From Thermoplasmata archaeon (GTDB lineage: Archaea; Thermoplasmatota; Thermoplasmata; Lutacidiplasmatales; UBA184): DNA of 8,534 nucleotides. The notes under the pieces are model-generated. The model searched no databases. It had not been told where the DNA came from and saw nothing but the letters and a program-made list of their open reading frames with translations. Made by a program: the position numbers and the translations under genes. The stretch lies in assembly GCA_022749905.1 (NCBI GenBank), contig JAKIWU010000053.1:1-8534 (forward strand). Direction: 5' to 3'. The stretch's first letter is position 1, and the number at the start of each line of letters is the position of its first letter. Positions 1 through 7,134 of the stretch are shown one piece after another.

Positions 1-1280
1 AGCTCGGCGAGTTCTGCCTCGAGATGACGGACCTCGCCGCCCAACCGCTCCGCGTTCGACCCGGCCGAACTCACAGCTGCGTCGATCTCGTCGAGGTTCC
101 TCAAGGTCGGCGCTACCGGGGCCCGGCCCGGCCCATCGCGCACGGCAACGTCGAGCCGTTGCTGAACCTCTTTGGCCGCTGCGCGCAGTCTTGCGAAGCT
201 CTGTTCCGCTTCCCGCTCGTACTGCGAGCCCGTCGCGAGCTCGGCTTCCGCCGCCGCGATGGTGAGTTCGACCGGTTCGAGGCCCGCCACCTCGGCGTCG
301 ATCTCCTGCATCGACCTCTCGGCTCGAGCGAGGTTCGCCCGAGAAGCGGACCGGTTGGCGGCTCCGGCCTCCCAGATGTCCGATTCCTCCGTTAGGCGGA
401 CGATACGTCGGGCCAGCTCGGTGGACGCGCGGAGCAGCCGTTCCCCTTGGGCGCGCCCCGCCTCAGCCTGCTGAGCGAGCTCGGTCAGAGCTCGTTCCTC
501 CCCAGCGCGTCTGTGCCTCCGCTCTTCAGCGCCGGCGATGCCTTCGTCAATCGTCTTCGCCTGGCTCCGCAACCCCTCGGCCGCTGTCGCGGCCTGCTCG
601 TGGGCCCGTTCGGCTTCCTGAAGGCGCGTGGTCTGGCGCTCGAGTTCGACCGCCCAGTGGTCGAGCAGGGCCATCTCGCGGGTCCGTTGCTCGGCGTCCC
701 GGCGCAAGGAGCGGGCGATCTGCTCGGCGTTGTCGGCGGCGGTACGATACCGCTCGAGCCCGAGGGCCTTGCGCACGGTCTGGAGGCGGGCCTCGGAGTC
801 CCCGGGTTCGAGGATCTGGCGCATCCGCTCCTGCGGCACGTAGACGGCCCAACGCCAAAGGTCGGAGTGGGCGCGCGGGTTCGGGTTGTCGGGGAATCCG
901 AGAAGATCGATCGCGCGTCGCCGCAGCTCGGTCGGCGGATAGAGCGTCGTGACGCCGTCCTTCGTGAGCCCCGTTGCCTTCTCGTCGGGTTCGAAGGTGT
1001 CGCGGCCCTTCCGGGTGCGACGACTGAACCGCCGGAAGAACGTGTACTCGTGCCCGTCGTCGTGCAGGGTCAGGGCCACCTCGGCGCTCTTCGCTCCGTG
1101 GCGGATCAGGAACGCGCCATCGACCTCGGCGAAGCCGAAGAGCGCCATCTCGATCGCATAGAGGAGCGACGTCTTTCCGGTCCCGACGTCCCCCCAGAGC
1201 AGGGTCGTGCCGCTCCGCAGCCTCGCATCTGCGCGCACGAAGCTGCGGATGTTCGCAACGCGCACTCGTCGGATCTCCAA
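1..1280 (-). CDS. rad50: DNA double-strand-break repair ATPase Rad50, N-terminal part (runs off the left edge)
   Basis: Rad50 is the SMC-like ATPase partner of Mre11 in DNA-end tethering and resection. The open frame gives 426 residues with no stop before the window edge. It opens with a typical Rad50 first strand (MEIRRVRVANIRSF). The Walker A motif is GDVGTGKT at residues 30-37. A Q-loop lies in VYVPQERM (Gln about 150). A long Glu/Arg/Ala-rich heptad-like region, the first arm of the coiled coil, runs from about residue 190 to the edge. The zinc hook, signature motif and Walker B would lie beyond the window. I chose the TTG at 1280 because GAGG sits 5 nt upstream and it lies 2 nt after the mre11 stop. 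No ATG or GTG is in frame before it, and the next candidate is a GTG seven codons in, which would trim the first strand. The use of TTG makes the gene easy to miss. It is co-transcribed with mre11. Confidence 0.93.
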   Translation of the reverse strand, partial: MEIRRVRVANIRSFVRADARLRSGTTLLWGDVGTGKTSLLYAIEMALFGFAEVDGAFLIRHGAKSAEVALTLHDDGHEYTFFRRFSRRTRKGRDTFEPDEKATGLTKDGVTTLYPPTELRRRAIDLLGFPDNPNPRAHSDLWRWAVYVPQERMRQILEPGDSEARLQTVRKALGLERYRTAADNAEQIARSLRRDAEQRTREMALLDHWAVELERQTTRLQEAERAHEQAATAAEGLRSQAKTIDEGIAGAEERRHRRAGEERALTELAQQAEAGRAQGERLLRASTELARRIVRLTEESDIWEAGAANRSASRANLARAERSMQEIDAEVAGLEPVELTIAAAEAELATGSQYEREAEQSFARLRAAAKEVQQRLDVAVRDGPGRAPVAPTLRNLDEIDAAVSSAGSNAERLGGEVRHLEAELAE

Positions 1281-1282
1281 CG

Positions 1283-2563
1283 CTACCTCGCCATCTGGGG
1301 CGGAACGCGCAGGATCCTGCGCGCCCCCTCGGACCGTTGGCCCTCGTAGTCTGCTCGGGCCTCGCCCTCGGCGGGAGGTTGGCCGAGTTCGTGTAGGAGA
1401 TCGAGGAGCATCGCTTCCGGATTCTCGAAGTCCGAGAGCCGCGACTTCTCCTCCTCGGCGAGTCCCCGGATCATCGTGAGCTCGAGGCTCTCGGGGGGTC
1501 CGAGCAGTTCCGACTTAGTGGTGTCCGCGGTTTCGAGCCCGGAAAGGTCCCAATGCACGACCGGAGCGGCGGTCGCATCCGTGCCTTCGAGGCTCCGATG
1601 AAGCCCGAGCGCGCCGAGCGATCCGTCGGTCAGGACTCCTCGGATTCGAGGGAACAGGAGAGCGCCTGGTGCGCGGCGGACTTCGATCTCGTGAGCGACG
1701 CGCGCGCGAGCCTCCCGGACGGAGGCCCCTCCGAGATCGATGTCGAAGACCTGCACGTCGTGGAGGGCTGTGCCGACGAACTCGACGGATGGGACGCCAC
1801 CTCGCACCGTGACGATGGCAAGCCCCCGCGCGCTCCGTCCGCGGACCCCGCTCTCGATGTCGGTGACGCTCGTTCCGAACACCGCCCCCGGGTTCACGAG
1901 GAGCCCGAGGCCGCCCGGTCCGGTCCCCTCGTACGACTGATGGATGTGGCCGCCGGCGTAGTAGTCGCAGCCACCGGGAAGGTCCTCTTTCGAGATTCCC
2001 TCGATGTGCTGCCGGAGCGCGGGCGGCAGGTACTCGCGGATCGCGGCGTGGAACTGGAAGATCTTGAACCCGGGTTCGGCACGGAACGCCTCGGAATCCA
2101 CGGCGAGGAACGCCCCGCGATCGAGCCCCTGGGACCGGCCCGAGATCCCCGCGATCCGTGCGCCCGTCCCGGGGTCGGTCAGGTACGGGAGCGTCCAACG
2201 GTCGCCCTCGGTATGGACCGCTTCCGGTGCAGCCCGGAGGAAGAGTCCTGTCTCCGCGAGCACGTCGAGCCAGCTGGTGCGGTGCGCGACATAATCGTGG
2301 GAACCGTAGATCACGTAGATCCGCCTGCCGTGGTCGACGAGCAGGCGGAGCGCCGCGGCCACCGGCGCGACCTCAGCCGGGTCGGGGACCGGGGTGTGAA
2401 ACAGGTCACCGGAAATGAGGAGGAATGCACAATCACGGTCATCCACCACGGCGAGGGCTTGGAGCACACTCTCCCGAAGCGCAGTCCGGACCGCGGCGTC
2501 CCGCGGCCACGCGCCGACGTGCGCGTCGGCCAAGTGCGCGAAGACGAACTCGTCGGCGACCAT
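1283..2563 (-). CDS. mre11: DNA double-strand-break repair nuclease Mre11
   Basis: Manganese-dependent calcineurin-like phosphoesterase that works with Rad50 as exo- and endonuclease on DNA ends. The 426-residue protein shows the phosphoesterase motifs in order: DAH at residues 13-15, SGDLF at 51-55, GSHD at 87-90, a lone His at 172 in FQFHAAI, and GGHIH at 204-208. Motif III is normally GNHD; here the Asn metal ligand is Ser. The C-terminal third is variable, as expected for the capping and Rad50-binding parts. The start is ATG 2563, directly before the first beta strand (VADEFVFAHLADAH). An upstream in-frame ATG at 2752 would add 63 residues of low-complexity sequence overlapping the preceding gene, so I reject it. 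The gene lies 13 nt after the small membrane protein gene and 2 nt before rad50, in one operon. Confidence 0.95.
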   Translation of the reverse strand: MVADEFVFAHLADAHVGAWPRDAAVRTALRESVLQALAVVDDRDCAFLLISGDLFHTPVPDPAEVAPVAAALRLLVDHGRRIYVIYGSHDYVAHRTSWLDVLAETGLFLRAAPEAVHTEGDRWTLPYLTDPGTGARIAGISGRSQGLDRGAFLAVDSEAFRAEPGFKIFQFHAAIREYLPPALRQHIEGISKEDLPGGCDYYAGGHIHQSYEGTGPGGLGLLVNPGAVFGTSVTDIESGVRGRSARGLAIVTVRGGVPSVEFVGTALHDVQVFDIDLGGASVREARARVAHEIEVRRAPGALLFPRIRGVLTDGSLGALGLHRSLEGTDATAAPVVHWDLSGLETADTTKSELLGPPESLELTMIRGLAEEEKSRLSDFENPEAMLLDLLHELGQPPAEGEARADYEGQRSEGARRILRVPPQMAR

Positions 2564-2576
2564 CGAGACGTCGGGA

Positions 2577-2981
2577 CTACGGGGGAGGAGTTCGTGGCCC
2601 TTCCGCGTGCCGCTTGAACAGCGCCGCGAGGAGACCCGCCCCTGCGCCGAGGGCGAGGAGCGACAGTCCGAGCTCGTCGTCGGTGAGTTCCTTCCCCAGT
2701 CTGGCCCCCGGAGCGCGATGAGGGCCGGAGCCTTTCGGAGTGGTCGCCGCAACCCGGGACGCTCGCGACCGAGCGGGCACGGGGCTCGTTCGGGCGAGCG
2801 CGAGCTGCATCATCTCGAAGAGCTCTGTCGCCTCCTCCATCGTGATCTGGCGGCTCCGAAGACGTGCCACCAGGTGCGCGTACCGGGCCGACGCGGTCAG
2901 GGCAGACACTCCGGAGCTCCTCGGCTCGCCAACTTCCGGAGGCGGAGGGATCGGCAGCTGGGGATCCGGGCTATCCTGCAC
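2577..2981 (-). CDS. Small C-terminally membrane-anchored protein, first gene of the mre11-rad50 operon
   Basis: A 134-aa protein I do not recognise. It has a Pro-rich N-terminus (about residues 5-20) and a predicted helical, charged segment at about 33-64 (YAHLVARLRSRQITMEEATE is its core). A basic, Ser/Pro-rich linker follows at about 65-98. A single hydrophobic segment at about 104-122 (LGLSLLALGAGAGLLAALF) is followed by a short basic tail, so it looks tail-anchored with the N-terminus in the cytoplasm. Codon third positions are strongly G/C, as in its neighbours. The start is GTG 2981, with a TATA-like TTCAATAG about 25 nt upstream suggesting a leaderless message. A GTG at about residue 25 is an alternative start. 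It ends 13 nt before mre11, so it should share that transcript. Function is unknown; a membrane-associated accessory of Mre11-Rad50 is an inference from position only. Confidence 0.75.
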   Translation of the reverse strand: MQDSPDPQLPIPPPPEVGEPRSSGVSALTASARYAHLVARLRSRQITMEEATELFEMMQLALARTSPVPARSRASRVAATTPKGSGPHRAPGARLGKELTDDELGLSLLALGAGAGLLAALFKRHAEGPRTPPP

Positions 2982-3002
2982 GAGGCGGACGATTCCTCCC
3001 CG

Positions 3003-3010
3003 CTATTGAA
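3003..3010 (-). promoter_or_regulatory. TATA-like box for the membrane protein-mre11-rad50 operon
   Basis: On the minus strand this reads TTCAATAG, an AT-rich patch in GC-rich surroundings. Its centre is about 25 nt upstream of the GTG at 2981, the spacing expected if transcription starts at or next to the start codon. Found by eye only. Confidence 0.4.
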
Positions 3011-3030
3011 GGACTCCGCTCGAGGGTGCC

Positions 3031-3040
3031 CTCCATGGAG
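3031..3040. repeat. 10-bp perfect palindrome in the divergent promoter region
   Basis: CTCCATGGAG is its own reverse complement. It lies upstream of the minus-strand TATA-like box. It could be a regulator half-site or chance; 10-bp palindromes arise by chance fairly often, so the weight is low. Confidence 0.25.
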
Positions 3041-3048
3041 AAAGGGGG

Positions 3049-3088
3049 CGAATCACGCTCCCCGGCATGCGGCTCGACCCGTGATTCG
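3049..3088. promoter_or_regulatory. 9-bp inverted repeat in the divergent intergenic region (possible operator)
   Basis: CGAATCACG at 3049-3057 is perfectly complementary to CGTGATTCG at 3080-3088, with a 22-nt spacer. The arms are 31 bp centre to centre, about three helical turns, so both face the same side of the DNA. The right arm ends 8 bp before the plus-strand TATA-like box. This would suit a dimeric regulator acting on the 3126 gene, the mre11 operon, or both. No regulator is identified. Confidence 0.45.
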
Positions 3089-3096
3089 GCGAGGTG

Positions 3097-3102
3097 TTAT
3101 AC
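3097..3102 (+). promoter_or_regulatory. TATA-like box for the 123-aa protein gene
   Basis: TTATAC is centred about 27 nt upstream of the ATG at 3126 and preceded by a purine-containing GGCGAGG that could serve as a BRE. The spacing suggests a leaderless or very short-leader transcript. Confidence 0.45.
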
Positions 3103-3125
3103 GCGCCGCCGCGCGTCGAGGAAGG

Positions 3126-3497
3126 ATGGCCGACTCCTCGCGAGACTCTCGTGCATCCGAAGCGGGCCAAGAGAACAAACACCTTCACGTTCGGCTTAGC
3201 GACTCGCGAAGCGCGATCTACGATCTCATCACGGAATACCTGCAAGCCGCGGGGAAGGCGCCCGACTGGTACTGGCGCTCCGCAGGGCGCCTCGAGGGCA
3301 CGGATGCGGAGAATCTCGAGGAGCTTCTGGCCTCAGCGTTCGAGGCGGGCGCCTACGTCGCCCACGAACATCCCGAAGACCTTGCGTTCCGTTGGGTCGA
3401 CGAGAAGGAATGCGAGCGGGAACGGAAGGCCGACGAACGGGGCTCGGACCGGGAGGACGCGCGCAAGGAACGCTCCTCCTTGAGTCATTACGCGTAA
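3126..3497 (+). CDS. Conserved-looking hypothetical protein, 123 aa
   Basis: I do not recognise this protein. It is soluble, with no signal peptide or membrane segment. A compact core spans about residues 20-92. It includes an amphipathic helix (SRSAIYDLITEYLQAAGKAP, 28-47), an aromatic DWYWR at 47-51, and a second acidic helix (NLEELLASAFEAGAYVAHEH, 63-82). The last 30 residues are a highly charged Glu/Arg/Lys/Asp tail, likely disordered. The start is ATG 3126 with GAGGAAGG directly before it, too close for an ordinary ribosome site. The TATA-like box 27 nt upstream fits a leaderless start better. A longer in-frame extension upstream runs antisense through the membrane protein gene and is rejected. 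It is divergent from the mre11 operon across 144 bp, and tldD lies about 500 bp downstream on the same strand. Confidence 0.7.
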   Translation: MADSSRDSRASEAGQENKHLHVRLSDSRSAIYDLITEYLQAAGKAPDWYWRSAGRLEGTDAENLEELLASAFEAGAYVAHEHPEDLAFRWVDEKECERERKADERGSDREDARKERSSLSHYA

Positions 3498-4000
3498 CCC
3501 TCCGTTCCCGCAACGACGCACGCTGGCCCGCGAGTCGGCGTCCCGAGCCGGCCCCGATCGCTCGTCCTCGAAGCATGGGTACCGGCGAGCCCGGGAACGT
3601 GGACGATGCGAGGCTCGAGCGACGCGGGAGAGCCGTAGAGGACTGACCATCACCGTTACTCCGGTCGCGGCCGGTGCTCGGTACGGGCGGTTGGGCCTTC
3701 CTCTCCTCGCTGCAACCGTAAGTGTCACACGTCGCGACCCACCTCGTTTGCATCGGGAAGCGATCGTGCGCTCCCACACCCCCTCTGGCGCTGTTCGGCC
3801 CGCCGGATTCCGTTCCACATGCCATCCAAGGGGCGAACGACACCACCCCGATTCCATCGGAAACCGGCCCGATTTCCGGTTCGTTCGGTGAGGTGCACAA
3901 CGCGACGACAATCCCCTGGCTGGGAGCGGCGCACGGTGTCCCTTCCGGCGACTTCTTAGGCGCGGGCGTCTCCCGTCCGGCCGTGCAAGGTCTCGCGGGG
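3498..4000. other. Gene-poor interval before tldD
   Basis: About 500 bp in which I can support no gene. The tldD frame stays open leftward to 3722, but that stretch has weaker G/C bias at third positions and no protein-like pattern. The two minus-strand frames crossing it run into the 3126 gene and are Arg/Ser/Pro-rich, typical of shadow frames. No tRNA-like fold was found. A small hairpin pair lies at 3858-3881 and a weak TATA-like CTTCTTAGG at about 3952-3960. Confidence 0.5.
3858..3881 (+). repeat. Two mutually exclusive 6-bp hairpins upstream of tldD
   Basis: CGGAAA (3858-3863) can pair with TTTCCG (3873-3878), and AACCGG (3862-3867) can pair with CCGGTT (3876-3881). The two stems share bases, so only one can form. 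They are short and lie about 120 nt upstream of tldD; they could be chance. Confidence 0.2.
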
Positions 4001-5377
4001 ATGGAGCCGCTCGCGGACCGCCTGCTCCGCTCGATCGAACCCCGGACCCCGTACGCCGAGATCCTCTATCAGTCTTCGTCCGGCGAAGTACTCCGGTACG
4101 ATCGCTCGGCCACGGCGGCCCAACCGATCCCGCGGTTCGAAGGGATGGTCCTCCGCGCTTGGAGCCCGCGCGGTTGGGTCGAGGTCTCGACGAGCGGCTC
4201 CGACCCCGAACGATGGCGAACGGCCGCGGAGGAGCTCATCGTCCGCCTCGGCTACGGCGGCGGGGCGAAGGATCCTCCGGGTGCGCCCGCTACGGGGTCC
4301 GCAGATCGCTCCTCCCTGGCGGTCCGCCCGATGGCGGAGCTCCCGACCGAGGCACGTCTCGCCCTCGCCAAGACCTGGTTCGGATGGGCGACGAGTGTCG
4401 ACGGCATCCGGAATGCCTATGCGATCATCGAAAGTCGGACGGATGAGCGCTGGTTCCACTCGACCACGGGAGCGCGCCGCCACCAGCGGATCGAGCGGGC
4501 CCGCGGGTCGATCCTCGCGCTCGCCATCGAGAACGGCAAGATCGAGTACGATTTCGTCGGTCGGGGGGGGATCGGTGGGAGCGAACTGCTCGACACCATG
4601 ACCGAGGAGCGGATCGTCCGCACGGCCACCGAGGCGAAGGCGTTGCTCGCGGCGCGAGCCGCTCCGACGGGCCGAATGACCGTTCTCTTGGACCCGAGCA
4701 CGGCAGGTACCTTCGCGCACGAATCGTTCGGCCACGGGGCAGAGGCCGATCAGATCCTTCGGGACCGTTCCTACCTCAAGCCTCTCCTCGGAACGACGGT
4801 CGGCCCCGAGTGCCTCACCCTGGTCGATGACGGCTCGCTCGCCGGCGGCTGGGGCTCGATCTTCTTCGATGACGAGGGCCACGAGACCCAGCGAACCGTC
4901 CTCGTGGACCACGGGAAGTTCGTCAACGTCCTCCAGGATCGGGAGGCGGCCGCGGCGCTCGGGCGGAAGGCGACGGGGAACACCCGTCGCGCGGATTTCC
5001 TGAGCCGCCCGTTCGTCCGGATGACCAATACGCTCGTCGAGCCCGGCGCGGAGAAGCGCGAGGGGCTGCTCTCGCAGGTCCGCGACGGCGTGCTCCTCGA
5101 ATCCTGCACCAGCGGGATCGAGGACCCGCAGGGAGGCAACATGCAGATCAAGGTGAAGAAGGGCCACCGGATCCGGCACGGTGAGGTCGGGGAGATCCTG
5201 CCCTCGATGGCGCTCTCCGGTCGGGTGCTCGACTTCCTCAAGTCGATCCGGGGCGTGAGCGGCCGCGAAGATTTCGAGCTCAGTCCCGGGTACTGCGGCA
5301 AGGGCCACACGGACATCCTCCCCACGGGCACCGGAGGCCCGTTCCTCCTCGCCGAGGCGACCGTGGGGCCTGCGTGA
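4001..5377 (+). CDS. tldD: TldD family metalloprotease subunit
   Basis: TldD is the catalytic subunit of the TldD/TldE heterodimeric zinc metalloprotease, which cleaves small or unfolded peptides. In Escherichia coli it processes microcin B17 and the antitoxin CcdA. At 458 residues it is of normal family length. The HExxxH zinc motif is HESFGH at residues 240-245. The conserved Cys 432 in PGYCGKGH, followed by a Gly-rich GTGGPF segment, matches the third metal-ligand region of the family. FFDDEGHETQRTVLVDHGK (288-306) is the typical TldD/PmbA core. The start at ATG 4001 begins a good first helix (EPLADRLLRSI). An in-frame GTG at 3983 would add six residues and lies about 27 nt after a TATA-like patch, so it is a real alternative. 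Its TGA overlaps the tldE start codon, which implies translational coupling. Confidence 0.95.
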   Translation: MEPLADRLLRSIEPRTPYAEILYQSSSGEVLRYDRSATAAQPIPRFEGMVLRAWSPRGWVEVSTSGSDPERWRTAAEELIVRLGYGGGAKDPPGAPATGSADRSSLAVRPMAELPTEARLALAKTWFGWATSVDGIRNAYAIIESRTDERWFHSTTGARRHQRIERARGSILALAIENGKIEYDFVGRGGIGGSELLDTMTEERIVRTATEAKALLAARAAPTGRMTVLLDPSTAGTFAHESFGHGAEADQILRDRSYLKPLLGTTVGPECLTLVDDGSLAGGWGSIFFDDEGHETQRTVLVDHGKFVNVLQDREAAAALGRKATGNTRRADFLSRPFVRMTNTLVEPGAEKREGLLSQVRDGVLLESCTSGIEDPQGGNMQIKVKKGHRIRHGEVGEILPSMALSGRVLDFLKSIRGVSGREDFELSPGYCGKGHTDILPTGTGGPFLLAEATVGPA

Positions 5378-6783
5378 GCGAACGCGCTGGATCGGCGGAC
5401 ACGGCGCTCCGCGTGGCCGACAGGATCCGACGACGCCGATCGACTCCCTGGGACGTGTTCGGGGAATCGATCCAGCGCTACGAGGTCCATCTCAACGGGA
5501 AGGCCGTGGAAATGTCCCGGGGTCCGATCCACCTCGAAGGGTATGGGATCCGGGACATCGAGCCCCGGGAGGGCTCCGTGGGCGTGGGATTCTCAGCTTC
5601 CACCGACCTCTCGAACGAGGGCGTCGATAGGACGCTCGCCGAGGCGGAGCGGGCGCGCCCGTTCGCCTCGTTCCCTGCGAAGAGCCTCGAGCTCCCCTCC
5701 GGCGATGCCCGGCCTCCGGAGGTCGACACGATCGACCGGGACCTCTGGGACCGTCCGGAAGCGACCCTCGCCGGGCTCGTCCAGGCTCTCCTCGCACCGT
5801 TCGACCGTTCCAATGGCGCGGCCCCGAGCTTCGGCTCGATCCGAGCGACCCTCTCGGAGGAGACGATCGCGAACTCGAACGGGCTCGAACGGAAGTTCGC
5901 CCGCACATCCGTCGAACTCGAGTTCGCGGTTCGCTCCGCAAAAGGTCCGGAAGGATCGCCCCCCGGCGAGTACTGGGTGAACCGCCTCCTCGGGCGCATC
6001 GATCCGAAGGCGATCGGCAGCGAGGTCGAGGTCTGGTGCCGCAAGGCGGGCGAGGTCCGTCACGCCAAGCCGCCCCCGTCCGGCGACCTCGACGTGGTCC
6101 TACCCTCCGACGTTCTCGCGGACATCCTCCCGGCCATCCTCGGGTTCCGCCTCGGGGGGGCCGCCGCCCTGCGTGGGATGATGCCGATCCCCGGGACCGT
6201 CGTGGGCTCCCCCGGGCTCGAGTTGTACGATGATGGCCTCCTCCCCCACGCTCCGGCGTCCGGTCCCTGCGATGATGAGGGATGGCCCCAGTACCGGCGG
6301 CACCTCCTCCACCAGGGCGAGGTGACCGCCCCGCTCTACGATGCCCTCCACGCGGGCGCCCTCGGGCAGCCGCCGAGCGCGAGCGCGCGGAGGGACCCGA
6401 TCGCGTTCGCCTCGTGGTTCCGCTTCTCGAACGCCCCCTCCCCCGGACCTTCGACCCTCGTCATCCCCCCGGGGTCGGGCGGCTCGGAGCGGGAGATGGC
6501 GGAGGCCGTAGGCGATGGGCTCTGGGTGGACCAGCTCGGCTACGCCTTCCCCGACCCGATCTCTTCCGCGTTCGGGGGGGAGATCCGCCTCGGTCACCGG
6601 ATCGTCGGCGGCAAGATCGGAGAGCCGGTGCGCGGAGGCACCGTCGGCGGGCAGCTCCTGGCGAGGCCGGGCGAACACTCCCTGCTCTCGTCGGTGGTCC
6701 ATATCGGGTCGGAATCCAGGCTCAACGCACGCCTCTTCGGCCCCGATCTCGCGATCGAAGGATTGACCGTGGCGGGCGAGTAG
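5374..6783 (+). CDS. tldE: TldE/PmbA family protein, non-catalytic partner of TldD
   Basis: The 469-residue partner subunit of TldD. It lacks any HExxxH motif, as expected: in the family, TldE shapes the chamber while TldD holds the zinc. Family features are an N-terminal strand-rich domain (RYEVHLNGKAVEMSRG; GIRDIEPREGSVGVGFSAST), the ETIANSNGLE segment near residue 170, a GTVVGSPGLELYDDG core, and the ending LFGPDLAIEGLTVAGE, close to the usual PmbA C-terminus. The start is GTG 5374, whose TGA overlap with tldD (GTGA, 4 bp) indicates coupled translation and equal stoichiometry. The ORF ends 12 bp from the convergent zinc-ribbon gene. Confidence 0.92.
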   Translation: MSERAGSADTALRVADRIRRRRSTPWDVFGESIQRYEVHLNGKAVEMSRGPIHLEGYGIRDIEPREGSVGVGFSASTDLSNEGVDRTLAEAERARPFASFPAKSLELPSGDARPPEVDTIDRDLWDRPEATLAGLVQALLAPFDRSNGAAPSFGSIRATLSEETIANSNGLERKFARTSVELEFAVRSAKGPEGSPPGEYWVNRLLGRIDPKAIGSEVEVWCRKAGEVRHAKPPPSGDLDVVLPSDVLADILPAILGFRLGGAAALRGMMPIPGTVVGSPGLELYDDGLLPHAPASGPCDDEGWPQYRRHLLHQGEVTAPLYDALHAGALGQPPSASARRDPIAFASWFRFSNAPSPGPSTLVIPPGSGGSEREMAEAVGDGLWVDQLGYAFPDPISSAFGGEIRLGHRIVGGKIGEPVRGGTVGGQLLARPGEHSLLSSVVHIGSESRLNARLFGPDLAIEGLTVAGE

Positions 6784-6795
6784 CCCGTCGAACGC

Positions 6796-7020
6796 CTACT
6801 TCACACGGAGCAGGATCGTCCCGCAGTGCCGGCAACGCTCGCCGGGGAGGTTCGCGGAGTACGTGCCCATGAAGCCCGTGGGGACGACGACTTCGAGCCC
6901 GGCGGGTCGGAGCCGGGCGGGCGCCGCCTCGTGCGACCAGAAGAGCCCGGAGCCGTTCGTGGTGGAGAGGTAGCCGGTCTCGAGAGGGCCCCCGCAGGTG
7001 GAACACAACGCTTCGGCCAC
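6796..7020 (-). CDS. Small double-CxxC zinc-ribbon protein, 74 aa
   Basis: A 74-aa protein with one CxxC near each end: CSTC at residues 6-9 and CRHC at 63-66, together a likely four-Cys zinc site. Between them lie GPLETGYL, GLFW and YSANLPGERCRHCG. This arrangement recalls a family of short uncharacterised zinc-ribbon proteins (I think PF20097/DUF6487, from memory). The start is GTG 7020 because GAGGAG sits 4 nt upstream. The in-frame ATG at 7116 would add 32 residues of nondescript sequence. It is convergent with tldE, and its role is unknown. Confidence 0.8.
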   Translation of the reverse strand: MAEALCSTCGGPLETGYLSTTNGSGLFWSHEAAPARLRPAGLEVVVPTGFMGTYSANLPGERCRHCGTILLRVK

Positions 7021-7024
7021 GGTA

Positions 7025-7030
7025 CTCCTC
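7025..7030 (-). promoter_or_regulatory. Ribosome binding site that fixes the start of the 74-aa zinc-ribbon gene
   Basis: GAGGAG on the minus strand ends 4 nt before GTG 7020. The same hexamer sits 5 nt before the 104-aa gene's ATG at 7744, supporting both starts. Confidence 0.6.
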
Positions 7031-7052
7031 GCTTCGGGCGGAGCCGGATCGG

Positions 7053-7059
7053 AGTATCT
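7053..7059 (-). promoter_or_regulatory. Possible TATA-like box for the 74-aa zinc-ribbon gene
   Basis: AGATACT on the minus strand is centred about 36 nt before the GTG at 7020. That would place the transcript start near 7030, just ahead of the GAGGAG site. Weak match, by eye only. Confidence 0.25.
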
Positions 7060-7134
7060 GGGCTTTGTGGCCGCATCCTCGACGTGCTCGACCGAGAGGG
7101 CATACCCCGGGGCCATGGCCGATCTCGGGGAGGG

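Noticed and set aside
447..1349. 300-codon plus-strand frame at the left end
   Set aside because: It is antisense to the Rad50 frame, which carries Walker A, Q-loop and coiled coil.
1553..2617. 354-codon plus-strand frame opposite mre11
   Set aside because: It mirrors the codons of a clear Mre11 and has no recognisable domain.
2564..2752. 63-residue N-terminal extension of Mre11
   Set aside because: It overlaps the membrane protein gene in another frame, is Ser/Arg-rich, and the phosphoesterase fold begins right at ATG 2563.
3229..3911. Minus-strand frames of 192 and 223 codons across the gap before tldD
   Set aside because: Both run antisense through the 3126 gene, with shadow-like Arg/Ser/Pro composition and no domain.
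3722..4000. 93-residue N-terminal extension of TldD
   Set aside because: Weaker third-position bias, no conserved pattern, and TldD family length is met from ATG 4001; only the six codons from GTG 3983 remain plausible.
3956..5308. 450-codon open frame on the minus strand opposite tldD
   Set aside because: It is antisense to a certain gene, Arg/Glu/Asp/Pro-rich without domains, and explained by the GC-rich codon pattern of tldD.
5478..6702. Several minus-strand frames (149-200 codons) opposite tldE
   Set aside because: They are shadows of a recognised PmbA-family gene.
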